From Gallispira sp964526435 (GTDB lineage: Bacteria; Bacillota; Clostridia; Lachnospirales; CAG-274): a stretch of 13,027 nucleotides of DNA. A program made the translations under genes and the position numbers. Where the stretch lies: NCBI GenBank assembly GCA_964526435.1, contig CAZGIC010000064.1:1-13027 (forward strand), written 5' to 3'. The stretch's first letter is position 1, and each line of letters starts with the position of its first letter. A model generated the notes under the pieces. The model saw only the letters and a program-made list of their open reading frames with translations, searched no databases and was not told the DNA's origin. Positions 4,763 to 11,333 of this stretch are shown here, one piece after another.

Positions 4763-6930
4763 TTAAATTTCAGCAACCTTTTTCACCTTCATATAATCTT
4801 TCCTGCTCATCTTACCTGCATACTTTTCCCACCTGTACACCGTACTTCTGTCCACACCTACAATATTTGCAAATTGAGTTTTACTAAGTCCCAGTTTTTC
4901 TCTCGCCTTTTTTATCCTTTCACACTGATTATTACATAACTGAAATCTGTGATAATCATCAGCAAACTCATCAAAGTCAACTTCCAGAAATTCGGCTATA
5001 TTAACCAGAATCTCTGCAGGGCAGGCTCCTCCCCTTTTTTCATATGACATATACATTGCCCTTGTAATGCCCGCACCATCAGCAACTTCCCTTTGAAGAT
5101 AACCCTTTTTGCACCTCCAATACTTAAGCTTTTCCCATGTTTCACTCCCCTCATTCTCAACAAACATATTGTTCCACTTAAGGCTTACACTATGCTTTGA
5201 AGTAAAATATACAGTGATCTCACTTCCGTTCCACACTATCTTGTCAACAAGAGATTTAACAGCCCGCCTTTTTTCATTAATATCCATATTGTCAANNNNN
5301 NNNNNNNNNNNNNNNNNNNNNNNNNNNNNNNNNNNNNNNNNNNNNNNNNNNNNNNNNNNNNNNNNNNNNNNNNNNNNNNNNNNNNNNNNNNNNNNTTGTC
5401 AACAAGAGATTTAACAGCCCGCCTTTTTTCATTAATATCCATATTGTCAATACAGTCCGAAAAACTCATAATATTTTTTCTAAATTCATTAATGGCATTT
5501 TTTTCAGCCTCAGTTATTTTTCCCTCATACTTAATCTTATTTATTTCTCTTTCAATATTTACATTTTCAGCATCAAGTACATTAATTTTTTCAATAATAT
5601 ATTTTTCTGTGGCACTATTTTTAACAATTGCAAGCTTTTCAACAAGAGAATTTATTTCACTTTTATTTGTGCTTATCTTTCTGTAAAGAGCAGATGTGTC
5701 CTTATCTGCCCTCCCCTTTATGTATTTCTTCCCTTTTTCAAGCTCTTTTATAAGGCTGAGCTTGTCACACTTAAGTCCTTTTATAAGTTTAACAATGTAA
5801 TTATCAAGCTTTATGCCGTTGATATTTTCAGTCTGACATTTCCCTTTATTGCTCTTAAGTTTTAATCTGCAGGCATATGAATATGCTCCATTCCTGCCGG
5901 GTTTAAGCCCCATTCTGCTTCCGCAGCTGCAATATATAAGCCCTCCCAGAAGAGCTTCATTTGCTTTAGGCTTTCTGTATACTCTCTTACCATTCTCTCT
6001 TAAAATATTCTGCACTTTCACCCAGTCACGACCGGGAATAATCCCCTTATGTCCGCCTACAGCTATTATCCAGTCACAAACAGGATTAATTTTGGTTCCC
6101 TTATTGCCTTGCTTAGTCTTGTTGTAGGCTATAATACCATGCCCGCCATTAAATTCTTCCTTCCCTGCAAAAATATCATAGTCCTTAAAAAAATTGTATG
6201 TATCCTCATCAGCCACTGCATAAACAGGATTTGTAAGTATGCTTTTCAAAGCAGCAGATGTAAAGTAAATGTTGTTTCTTGTCTTAATATCTCTGTTAAT
6301 AAGATAAGATTCAATTCCCTTCAGGGATTCTGTTTCCATAAACCTGTTATATATAGTCCTTACAATTTCAGCCTCATTTTCAACAACTTCAAGTCTATGG
6401 GCTTTTTTAGTCCTGCCATCGTCGCCTATGCTTTTGACCTCTGTGGATATGTATCCTATAGGAGTAATGCCGCCGAGCCATCTTCCCCTTTTACTCAGTT
6501 CCATAAGATTATCCCTTATTCTTTCTGCTATGGTTTCTCTTTCAAGCTGAGAGAAAATAGAACTTATATACATCATAGCCTTCCCCATAGGCACAGTTGT
6601 GTCAAACTGTTCATTGACGGATATAAACTGTACTCCTTTTTCATTAAGCAAATCAATAAGCTTTACAAAATCACTCATATTTCTGCTTATACGGTCCAGA
6701 CGATAGCATACTATTTTATCTATGTTCCCCTTGTCAACTTCAGCCATCATAGCCTTAAACCGGGGTCTGTCGGTATTTTTACCTGAAAAGCCTTCATCTT
6801 CATATACAATATACTCTGCATCACCAAAATGTAAATTTATATACTGCCTGCAAAGCTCAATCTGATTTGCAATACTTTCACCCTTGCCTGTGTATTTACT
6901 TTTTCTTGAGTATACGGCTATTTTCCCCAC
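4763..6930 (-). CDS. large serine recombinase with two C-terminal XRE-type HTH units (split only by assembly gap)
   Basis: A site-specific recombinase of the resolvase/invertase superfamily, of the kind that moves clostridial integrative elements. Numbered from the GTG at 6930: the catalytic domain covers about residues 3-150, with the nucleophile Ser11 in YSRKS and YRLDRISRN at 76-84. The 'recombinase' DNA-binding domain covers about 155-310. A zinc ribbon (CSCG, YACR, GKC) lies at 334-365, and a coiled coil at about 390-490. The tail holds two Cro/C1-like helix-turn-helix units (about 550-599 and 620-670), which are not standard for the family. The 55 bases flanking the N-run are identical, and collapsing them keeps the frame, giving 670 residues from 6930. 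A GTG at 6969 would give 683. I prefer 6930 because AAAGGTGAG precedes it and the protein then starts as the family does. A 51-codon ORF lies directly upstream. Confidence 0.85.
5296..5395. other. assembly gap (100 Ns) with identical 55-base flanks
   Basis: Exactly 100 Ns, the usual placeholder for a gap of unknown size. The 55 bases before it (5241-5295) and the 55 after it (5396-5450) are identical, as when two contigs of a k=55 de Bruijn graph share their end k-mer. The true sequence most likely has this segment once and no gap. Confidence 0.9.
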
Positions 6931-6965
6931 TTTCTCACCTTTCTTTATAATATATCTGCAAAAAC

Positions 6966-7121
6966 TCACTCCCCTTCTGTATTATCAGAAACGGACTCCT
7001 TTACCTCCCTAATAATATCATCAATAATTTTTCCCTTAGCCTCCTTAGAGCAGTCAAGCTCATTTATTTTCTTTAGTATGTATTGAGCCTGTATGTTTGC
7101 AATAATTTTTGATACTTCCAT
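6966..7121 (-). CDS. 51-residue ORF coupled to the recombinase
   Basis: An ATG at 7121 opens 51 codons: MEVSKIIANIQAQYILKKIN, then charged helical sequence (KEAKGKIIDDIIREVKESV) and an acidic end. It ends in TGA at 6966-6968, overlapping the upstream GTG (6967-6969) of the recombinase frame as GTGA. A modest ribosome binding site (GGGGCGG) precedes the ATG. The product would be a small, amphipathic, mostly helical soluble protein with no domain I recognise. Position and coupling suggest it is made together with the recombinase, perhaps as a directionality or accessory factor, but this is inference from context only. Confidence 0.55.
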   Translation of the reverse strand: MEVSKIIANIQAQYILKKINELDCSKEAKGKIIDDIIREVKESVSDNTEGE

Positions 7122-7175
7122 AATACCGCCCCACAACTATAATATGTAATTTAATATAACTTAAATCACTCTTTA

Positions 7176-7510
7176 ATAACTAATATATTACTTATTAAAG
7201 ATAATTTAAGTTTAATTAACAAACTTGCATTTGCCTTTAAGAAAGAGAACTATGATTTGTATATATCTCGTACTGTTTATAAAACAAATAAACTTTGGAC
7301 TGATGGAAATTATAACTTCTTAATTTGGGACATATCGCACCTCGATTGTTACCGGTTTGAAATTTGCAAAAAAGCACGTCAAACTTCCAAAGTTCCTATT
7401 ATCTTTTTTACTTCTTCCAATAAAGAGATCAATACAACTATTGGATTGGATATTGGCGAAGATAATTATATTACAAAACCTTTTAAGCTTGGAGTGCTTA
7501 TACACAGTTT
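7176..7510 (+). pseudogene. response regulator receiver remnant (OmpR/VanR type)
   Basis: The plus-strand frame reads NILLIKDNLSLI, then DLYISRTVYKTN, FLIWDIS, FEICKKARQTSKVPIIFFTS, GLDIGEDNYITKPFKLGVL. This is the receiver domain of an OmpR-type response regulator, including the phospho-acceptor Asp (LIWD) and the conserved Lys of ITKPF. The acidic pocket ED has become KD, the start codon position reads ATA, and conserved LPDG is lost. After KPFKLGVLI the frame leaves the family and soon stops, and there is no DNA-binding half. No ribosome binding site fits. It is a decayed remnant; the sensor kinase is absent. Confidence 0.8.
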
Positions 7511-7516
7511 TGGGAA

Positions 7517-7666
7517 ATGTTACGTTGCCTTGTGGCTACTTTAATATCTTATGATGAGCCTCAATTTGAATGGGCTAATGATTTATTGGTTGAAGAAAAT
7601 ATAAACGACATTCAAAATGGTAATTTCCTATTGATAGATCATAGTTATGAAGAAGAATATGGTTAG
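7517..7666 (+). other. unrecognised 49-codon open frame (probable gene fragment)
   Basis: An ATG frame following the response regulator remnant in another phase: MLRCLVATLISYDEPQFEWA, then ANDLLVEENINDIQNGNFLLID and an acidic end. It looks protein-like (balanced composition) rather than random, but I do not recognise the family. It lacks a clear ribosome binding site and sits among pseudogenes, so it is most likely the tail of a lost gene. Confidence 0.3.
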
Positions 7667-7677
7667 AAAATTAGAGA

Positions 7678-7895
7678 TAACATCTCACTTACTATTAGAG
7701 CCATAAATTCTCTTTTATTAATATTTTCATCACGAACACTTGCATCTACCTAAAATAAGTTATGCCATTTCCGTTCATTGCACCAAAATCTATCTCTAAA
7801 TTTCCCACTTGACCAACATACACACCATAGCCTCTTCGAATAATCTTACGATAAATGACATTTTATAAAACATGACCTACATCCATATTCCTCTT
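7678..7895 (-). pseudogene. remnant of an AAA ATPase with DUF4143-type C-terminus
   Basis: The minus-strand frame reads DVGHVL-stop-NVIYRKIIRRGY, GVYVGQVGNLEIDF, NGNGITYF, then after a one-base loss VDASVRDENINKRE. This matches the conserved end of the ATPase family with a DUF4143 domain (GH.LEN.VY.EL.RRGY.V.VG....E.DF). A Glu codon has become TAA (7863-7865), and a base is missing near 7751. The ATPase domain with its Walker motifs is absent. The fragment is dead and lies between two other remnants. Confidence 0.8.
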
Positions 7896-7950
7896 TCATT
7901 ATTATCATAATTCAGCATATTTTAAAAAATTTATTAATCAGTAATATATA

Positions 7951-8310
7951 GTGGACTATCTGTTGGATCAAGATGAAGTATTGAAAAATACATATATTTT
8001 ATACCAACAAATATTATCAGCCATTAAAAGACGAGATACTGATACTTTTAAAAGAATTATTTTTAATGAATATAAAAATATATCGGGATATTTTAAAACT
8101 GCACTGAGCACATGCAGAAAATATGCAGATTTCATAATTAACTCTATGATGTGCCACTATACTAACGGAGTTATTGCAGGAATTAATAATAAAATTAAGG
8201 TTATTAAAAAAATTGCATTTAGTTATAGGAGCTTTTACTACTTTAAAAATAGAATTTTAATTATGTTCAATCTTATTTCTTTAGATAGAAAGAGTGCATA
8301 TCCTGATTAA
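7951..8310 (+). pseudogene. ISL3-family transposase C-terminal remnant
   Basis: About 116 residues match the end of an ISL3-type DDE transposase: EVLKNTYILYQQILSAIK, YKNISGYFKTAL, TNGVIAGINNKIKVIKKIAF, YRSFYYFKNRILIMFNL. In active members the motif is NG..EG.NN.IK, and its Glu is catalytic; here it is Ala (residue 77 of the frame). The first two thirds of the transposase, with the other catalytic acids, are missing. Translation has no credible start or ribosome binding site, since homology begins at once. It is a truncated and inactive copy. Confidence 0.85.
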
Positions 8311-8323
8311 AGAATATGCACTC
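8292..8323 (+). terminator. hairpin over the ISL3 transposase stop codon
   Basis: A perfect 10-base stem (GAGTGCATAT with ATATGCACTC) and a 12-base loop are followed by AAAAG and TTTCGCTTTT. The T-run is interrupted, so termination strength is uncertain. Confidence 0.45.
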
Positions 8324-8456
8324 AAAAGTTTCGCTTTTAATGTCAATCGAGTATAACCACATCAGTTGACAAAGAGCCATTTTATTTTATCATAGAAATC
8401 CTAATTATTAAATACTAATATTTACAGAATTTTCTTCATATACTCCTTTAACAAAA

Positions 8457-9509
8457 TTATAAATTCATTTTTAAATTTAAATTTTGACTGTTACAAAAAT
8501 CAGTTAACGCTATCAGTCTTTTTCTTCGGCTTGATACTCCTTTAGTAGATGAACTCATACTCTTCTTATAATCTTCTGCTCCTATACATTCTCTTTTTCC
8601 AGTATAGTTTTGGTAAAACTCATCTAAAGTAATTCCTAATTTTCTTGCATCTATATTTTGTTTTACTCCTAAGAAACCAATTGCCCATATTGCATATAAA
8701 TGACTAACTTTATTTATTCCATATTTCGTATAATCTAAATTAAAATTACTAATATAATTCATAACACTATTGCAAATATCTATAGCACTCTGAATATTCT
8801 CATCTACCCACTTTTTATATAACTTATCTAAAGTATCCTTTGTATATGATAATATTTTTTCTTCTAATATTAAAAATAACAACTCTGACATAAATTCTTT
8901 ATCTTCCATTCTATCAACTTCAAGGATATCTTTAAACATGTCTTTCCATATGTTACATTTAACCAATTCTTCAATTTTTTTATATAAATTAGTTTCACCA
9001 TATTTAGCATGTCTTAGTTCTTGTGGCACTAAAGGTTCACCATTTCTATTTAAACGATCAAATATCTCTTTAACTAACTCTTCATCATCAGTATCTATAA
9101 ATATTATAGGTATCCTATATTTCCAAAACTGTTTTTTATATTTTTCAAATTTATCTAAATCTTTAAAATATGCACCATTTAATTGTGTATTACCCAAATT
9201 ACCACTAGCAAAATCATCTGGTAGAGAAATTTTATTATCAATAAAATCTCTAATAGTTGTTAATCTTTGTTTACCATCAATAACATCATATTTAGTGATG
9301 CCTGTATCTGAATCAATTTTCATTCTAAAAAAAACTGGTGGTATTGGGAAATTTTTCAAAATAGAATCAATAAAAAAACTCTTTTTTTCTTCACTCCAAA
9401 CTTTTTCTCGTTGATATGAAGCCGAATAATCATATTTTTCTGACATATCATTTTCATAAAATTCTGAAATAACTAATTTATTACTATCCATATCTAAAAA
9501 ATCAACCAT
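8457..9509 (-). CDS. DUF262 (GmrSD N-terminal-like) protein, partner of the SIR2 protein
   Basis: A 350-residue cytosolic protein with the DUF262 fold (ParB/sulfiredoxin-like). The marks are YQREKVWS at 32-39, VIDGKQRLTTI at 76-86 (family motif DGQQR, with Lys for the first Gln), and FDRLNRNGEPLVPQELRHA at 150-168. In GmrSD, BrxU and SspE this domain binds or hydrolyses nucleotides and senses modified DNA, and is fused to a DUF1524 HNH nuclease. Here the C-terminal 180 residues are helical and have no HNH-type His motif, so the protein itself is probably not a nuclease. Its ATG overlaps the end of the upstream SIR2 gene by 8 bases (ATGGTTGA), with an excellent AGGAGGT 7 bases before it, which means co-expression and probably a complex. 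I see no terminator after it; the ISL3 end lies 78 bases downstream. Antiphage defence is inferred. Confidence 0.85.
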   Translation of the reverse strand: MVDFLDMDSNKLVISEFYENDMSEKYDYSASYQREKVWSEEKKSFFIDSILKNFPIPPVFFRMKIDSDTGITKYDVIDGKQRLTTIRDFIDNKISLPDDFASGNLGNTQLNGAYFKDLDKFEKYKKQFWKYRIPIIFIDTDDEELVKEIFDRLNRNGEPLVPQELRHAKYGETNLYKKIEELVKCNIWKDMFKDILEVDRMEDKEFMSELLFLILEEKILSYTKDTLDKLYKKWVDENIQSAIDICNSVMNYISNFNLDYTKYGINKVSHLYAIWAIGFLGVKQNIDARKLGITLDEFYQNYTGKRECIGAEDYKKSMSSSTKGVSSRRKRLIALTDFCNSQNLNLKMNL

Positions 9510-10542
9510 TATAAAGACCTCCTAATATATTTGAATTTGTATAATGTATATAATTCCCAAATATACTTGATATGACTGCTCCAAATGTATTGCTCGTATC
9601 TGGATTTATAATTTTAATATTTACATCTGTATTCATTTTAATAAGATAATCATCTATTTCTTGTCTGTCTACATTGCAATAAGACACTCCTCCAAAAAAC
9701 ACATCATCATCTTCTTGCAATTGTTTCGCATATTCAATCACTTTATCTTTTAAAGTTTTTGACCATACACACTTGTATCTTTCAGATTCTCCGGATGGTG
9801 GGATCATTACATTTATATTTGACACTATATTCAAATCTTTTTCATCAACTAATAGATCAGAAAGAGCGCCACCCAAAGAATCTCTATTATATTTTATACT
9901 AAAGTTCTGTTTATCATACTCTCGTTTCGATCTAAAACTGATTGAGCCATGTGGTTTAATTATTTTAAATTTACAATCTTTACTATTAAAGCCACTTATT
10001 TCATAATCTATTTCTAATAATTTCAAAACTCTCTCTAAAAAAATATCATAATTATATGTCACTATTGTTACATTATCTATTTTATTGTTGTTATTTAAGT
10101 TTTTAAAAAACTTTGCCCACCCCCAATGGTCTATGCTCATCTCATTTAAATATTTTCCATCTATTATCTCATTGTAATATATAAACAAATATTTTAAATA
10201 CATTACTAATTCATGATATGCTTGTATATGTATACTACTTGTTTCTCGTCCAATACTCGGATGTGTAGATGATGCACTTACATTTGCACAAGTTATAATA
10301 TCTTCTACAATTTTAACAGCACTTCTAGTATCCATATTAGGACGCACACCTAATTCCCATAATTTGGGACACCTCAATTTAGAAAGAAATCCTGGTTCAT
10401 CATTAGCAGGCCAAAGGACTCTATCCCCTTTAGAGAAAAGATTTATTAGATCTATCTCTTCTCCCTTTCCTAAATAATTCACCAAATCAATTGAAAAGCC
10501 ATTACCTAATACAATTAAAACATTTTTATTAATTTTAATCAC
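9502..10542 (-). CDS. SIR2-like NAD-binding protein, candidate defence effector
   Basis: A 346-residue single-domain protein with the Rossmann-type SIR2 signature in order: VLGNGFS at 11-17 (GxGxS nucleotide loop), VTYNYD at 161-166 (catalytic Asn region), KPHGS at 196-200 (catalytic His198), FFGGVSYCNVDRQ at 282-294 and INPD at 311-314. Bacterial SIR2 domains of this divergent kind usually cleave NAD+ when phage infection is sensed (Thoeris, DSR, SIR2-HerA, SIR2-Argonaute), stopping growth. The catalytic Asn and His are present, so it should be active. No fused sensor, TPR or STAND domain is present, which suggests that the sensor is the DUF262 protein encoded downstream. The GTG at 10542 is the only plausible in-frame start (a TAG lies two codons upstream), but its ribosome binding site is poor. 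The pair is more AT-rich than its neighbours to the eye, which fits horizontal transfer. Confidence 0.85.
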   Translation of the reverse strand: MIKINKNVLIVLGNGFSIDLVNYLGKGEEIDLINLFSKGDRVLWPANDEPGFLSKLRCPKLWELGVRPNMDTRSAVKIVEDIITCANVSASSTHPSIGRETSSIHIQAYHELVMYLKYLFIYYNEIIDGKYLNEMSIDHWGWAKFFKNLNNNNKIDNVTIVTYNYDIFLERVLKLLEIDYEISGFNSKDCKFKIIKPHGSISFRSKREYDKQNFSIKYNRDSLGGALSDLLVDEKDLNIVSNINVMIPPSGESERYKCVWSKTLKDKVIEYAKQLQEDDDVFFGGVSYCNVDRQEIDDYLIKMNTDVNIKIINPDTSNTFGAVISSIFGNYIHYTNSNILGGLYNG

Positions 10543-10584
10543 ATCCTATCATTTGAGTTAAAACAATTATTTCAATATAAATAT

Positions 10585-10613
10585 ATTTTACAACAAATTT
10601 CCACCTATTTCAA
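10585..10613 (-). promoter_or_regulatory. promoter of the SIR2-DUF262 operon
   Basis: On the minus strand TTGAAA (10608-10613) and TAAAAT (10585-10590) are exactly 17 bases apart, 43 bases before the SIR2 start codon. A perfect TTGACA further up (10652-10657), at the stop codon of the XRE remnant, has only a weak TAATAT partner. Confidence 0.6.
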
Positions 10614-10653
10614 TACATTAACATAATACATATTAATATTTTTTGTTAAAGTG

Positions 10654-10767
10654 TCAATGATTTGTGTCACTTAAATCAGATAATTCTGCAAGTTTCTGTT
10701 GTGTTAAATTCAGTTCTTTTCTTCTTTTTCGTATTCTCTGACCTATTGCTTTATAATCAATGTCCAT
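10654..10767 (-). pseudogene. truncated XRE-type HTH repressor
   Basis: An ATG at 10767, with GAGGG a few bases upstream, opens 37 codons: MDIDYKAIGQRIRKRRKELN, then LTQQKLAELSDLSDTNH and a TGA. This is the first half of a Cro/C1-type helix-turn-helix. The sequence breaks off just where the recognition helix (usually ..SYISRIE..) should begin. No continuation is visible in the other frames. It lies 111 bases upstream of the SIR2-DUF262 operon in the same direction and may be the remnant of its regulator; a functional micro-protein is less likely. Confidence 0.6.
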
Positions 10768-10842
10768 GTAATCCCTCACAGTATGTCGTATTTTAAATAA
10801 TTGTAGCATAAAGAAAATATAAGATCAAGATAATGAAAAGTA

Positions 10843-10871
10843 TTGCATATCTCTGTTTAAAAGAGTATACT
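10843..10871 (+). promoter_or_regulatory. promoter of the PNPOx-MATE operon
   Basis: TTGCAT (10843-10848) and TATACT (10866-10871) are 17 bases apart, about 43 bases before the first gene. No operator is evident. Confidence 0.5.
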
Positions 10872-10913
10872 TTATTTGTAAAATATAGGAATAAATTATA
10901 TGGAGGTATTGCT

Positions 10914-11306
10914 ATGAACAGGATTTATGAATTTTTAAAGGAATGCGGAACTTATTTTATTGCAACTGTGGAAGGGGATAAGCCTCATGTGCGTCCCTTT
11001 GGCACAATTGATTTATATGAAGGCAGGCTTTATATACAGACAGGGAAAATAAAGTCTGTTTCAAAGCAGATAAAAGCAAATCCAAATATTGAAATATGCG
11101 GTATGAAAGGCGACAAATGGATAAGGGTTGAGGCTAAGGCTGTTCTTGATGAAAGAATTGAGCCACAAGTACATATGCTTGAACAGTATCCTTCATTACA
11201 GGGGAGATATAAAGCAGGTGACGGCAACAATGAGGTTTTCTGTCTTAAAGAAGGTACGGCTCAGATATGTTCATTTACTGAGGATCCTGAAATTATTAAT
11301 TTCTAA
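10914..11306 (+). CDS. pyridoxamine 5'-phosphate oxidase-like flavin-binding protein
   Basis: A 130-residue protein of the PNPOx-like split-barrel family, which binds FMN or a related flavin as a dimer in the cytosol and carries out poorly defined reductions. The first helix (RIYEFLKECG) leads into YFIATVEGDKPHVRPFGTID, the family's opening strands with the flavin-phosphate Arg. IQTGKIKSVSKQIKANPNIE is the second hallmark, and the last strands carry WIRVEAKAV and the C-terminal CSF. The length is typical of the small class; the true PdxH is longer and uses other motifs, so a role in B6 synthesis is unlikely. The ATG at 10914 follows GGAGGT at a good distance; an in-frame ATG 27 codons upstream has none. 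It is followed after 27 bases by a MATE pump on the same strand, so they probably share a transcript. The substrate is unknown. Confidence 0.85.
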   Translation: MNRIYEFLKECGTYFIATVEGDKPHVRPFGTIDLYEGRLYIQTGKIKSVSKQIKANPNIEICGMKGDKWIRVEAKAVLDERIEPQVHMLEQYPSLQGRYKAGDGNNEVFCLKEGTAQICSFTEDPEIINF

Positions 11307-11333
11307 AGATGTAATAGTTTAATAGGTGTTAAA

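Larger units (their letters stand above)
7951..8378 (+). mobile_element. right end of an ISL3-family insertion sequence
   Basis: The transposase remnant is followed by non-coding DNA ending in the inward-reading (minus strand) sequence GGCTCTTTGTCAACTGATG (8378 leftwards), which has the GGCTCTTTGTCAA form typical of ISL3-family terminal inverted repeats. The outer border is therefore 8378. The left end is missing, so no partner repeat or target duplication can be paired. A hairpin, GAGTGCATAT/ATATGCACTC (8292-8323), spans the stop codon and may be the element's own terminator. Confidence 0.7.

Noticed and set aside
4673..4939. Open frame on the plus strand across the recombinase end
   Set aside because: It is antisense to the second HTH unit and the palindrome, with no ribosome binding site.
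5296..5395. The N-run as a real insertion or as the end of the recombinase
   Set aside because: The identical 55-base flanks and preserved frame favour an assembly artefact.
5241..5450. The duplicated 55-mer as a target site duplication or att pair
   Set aside because: It lies inside the recombinase coding frame, borders only Ns, and its length equals a common assembler k-mer.
6049..6786. A 245-codon open frame on the plus strand opposite the recombinase
   Set aside because: It is the complement of the conserved catalytic and recombinase domains; the composition is that of antisense coding and no family is visible.
10833..10913. Upstream extension of the PNPOx-like protein
   Set aside because: The extra 27 codons have no ribosome binding site and overlap the promoter; GGAGGT clearly marks the ATG at 10914.
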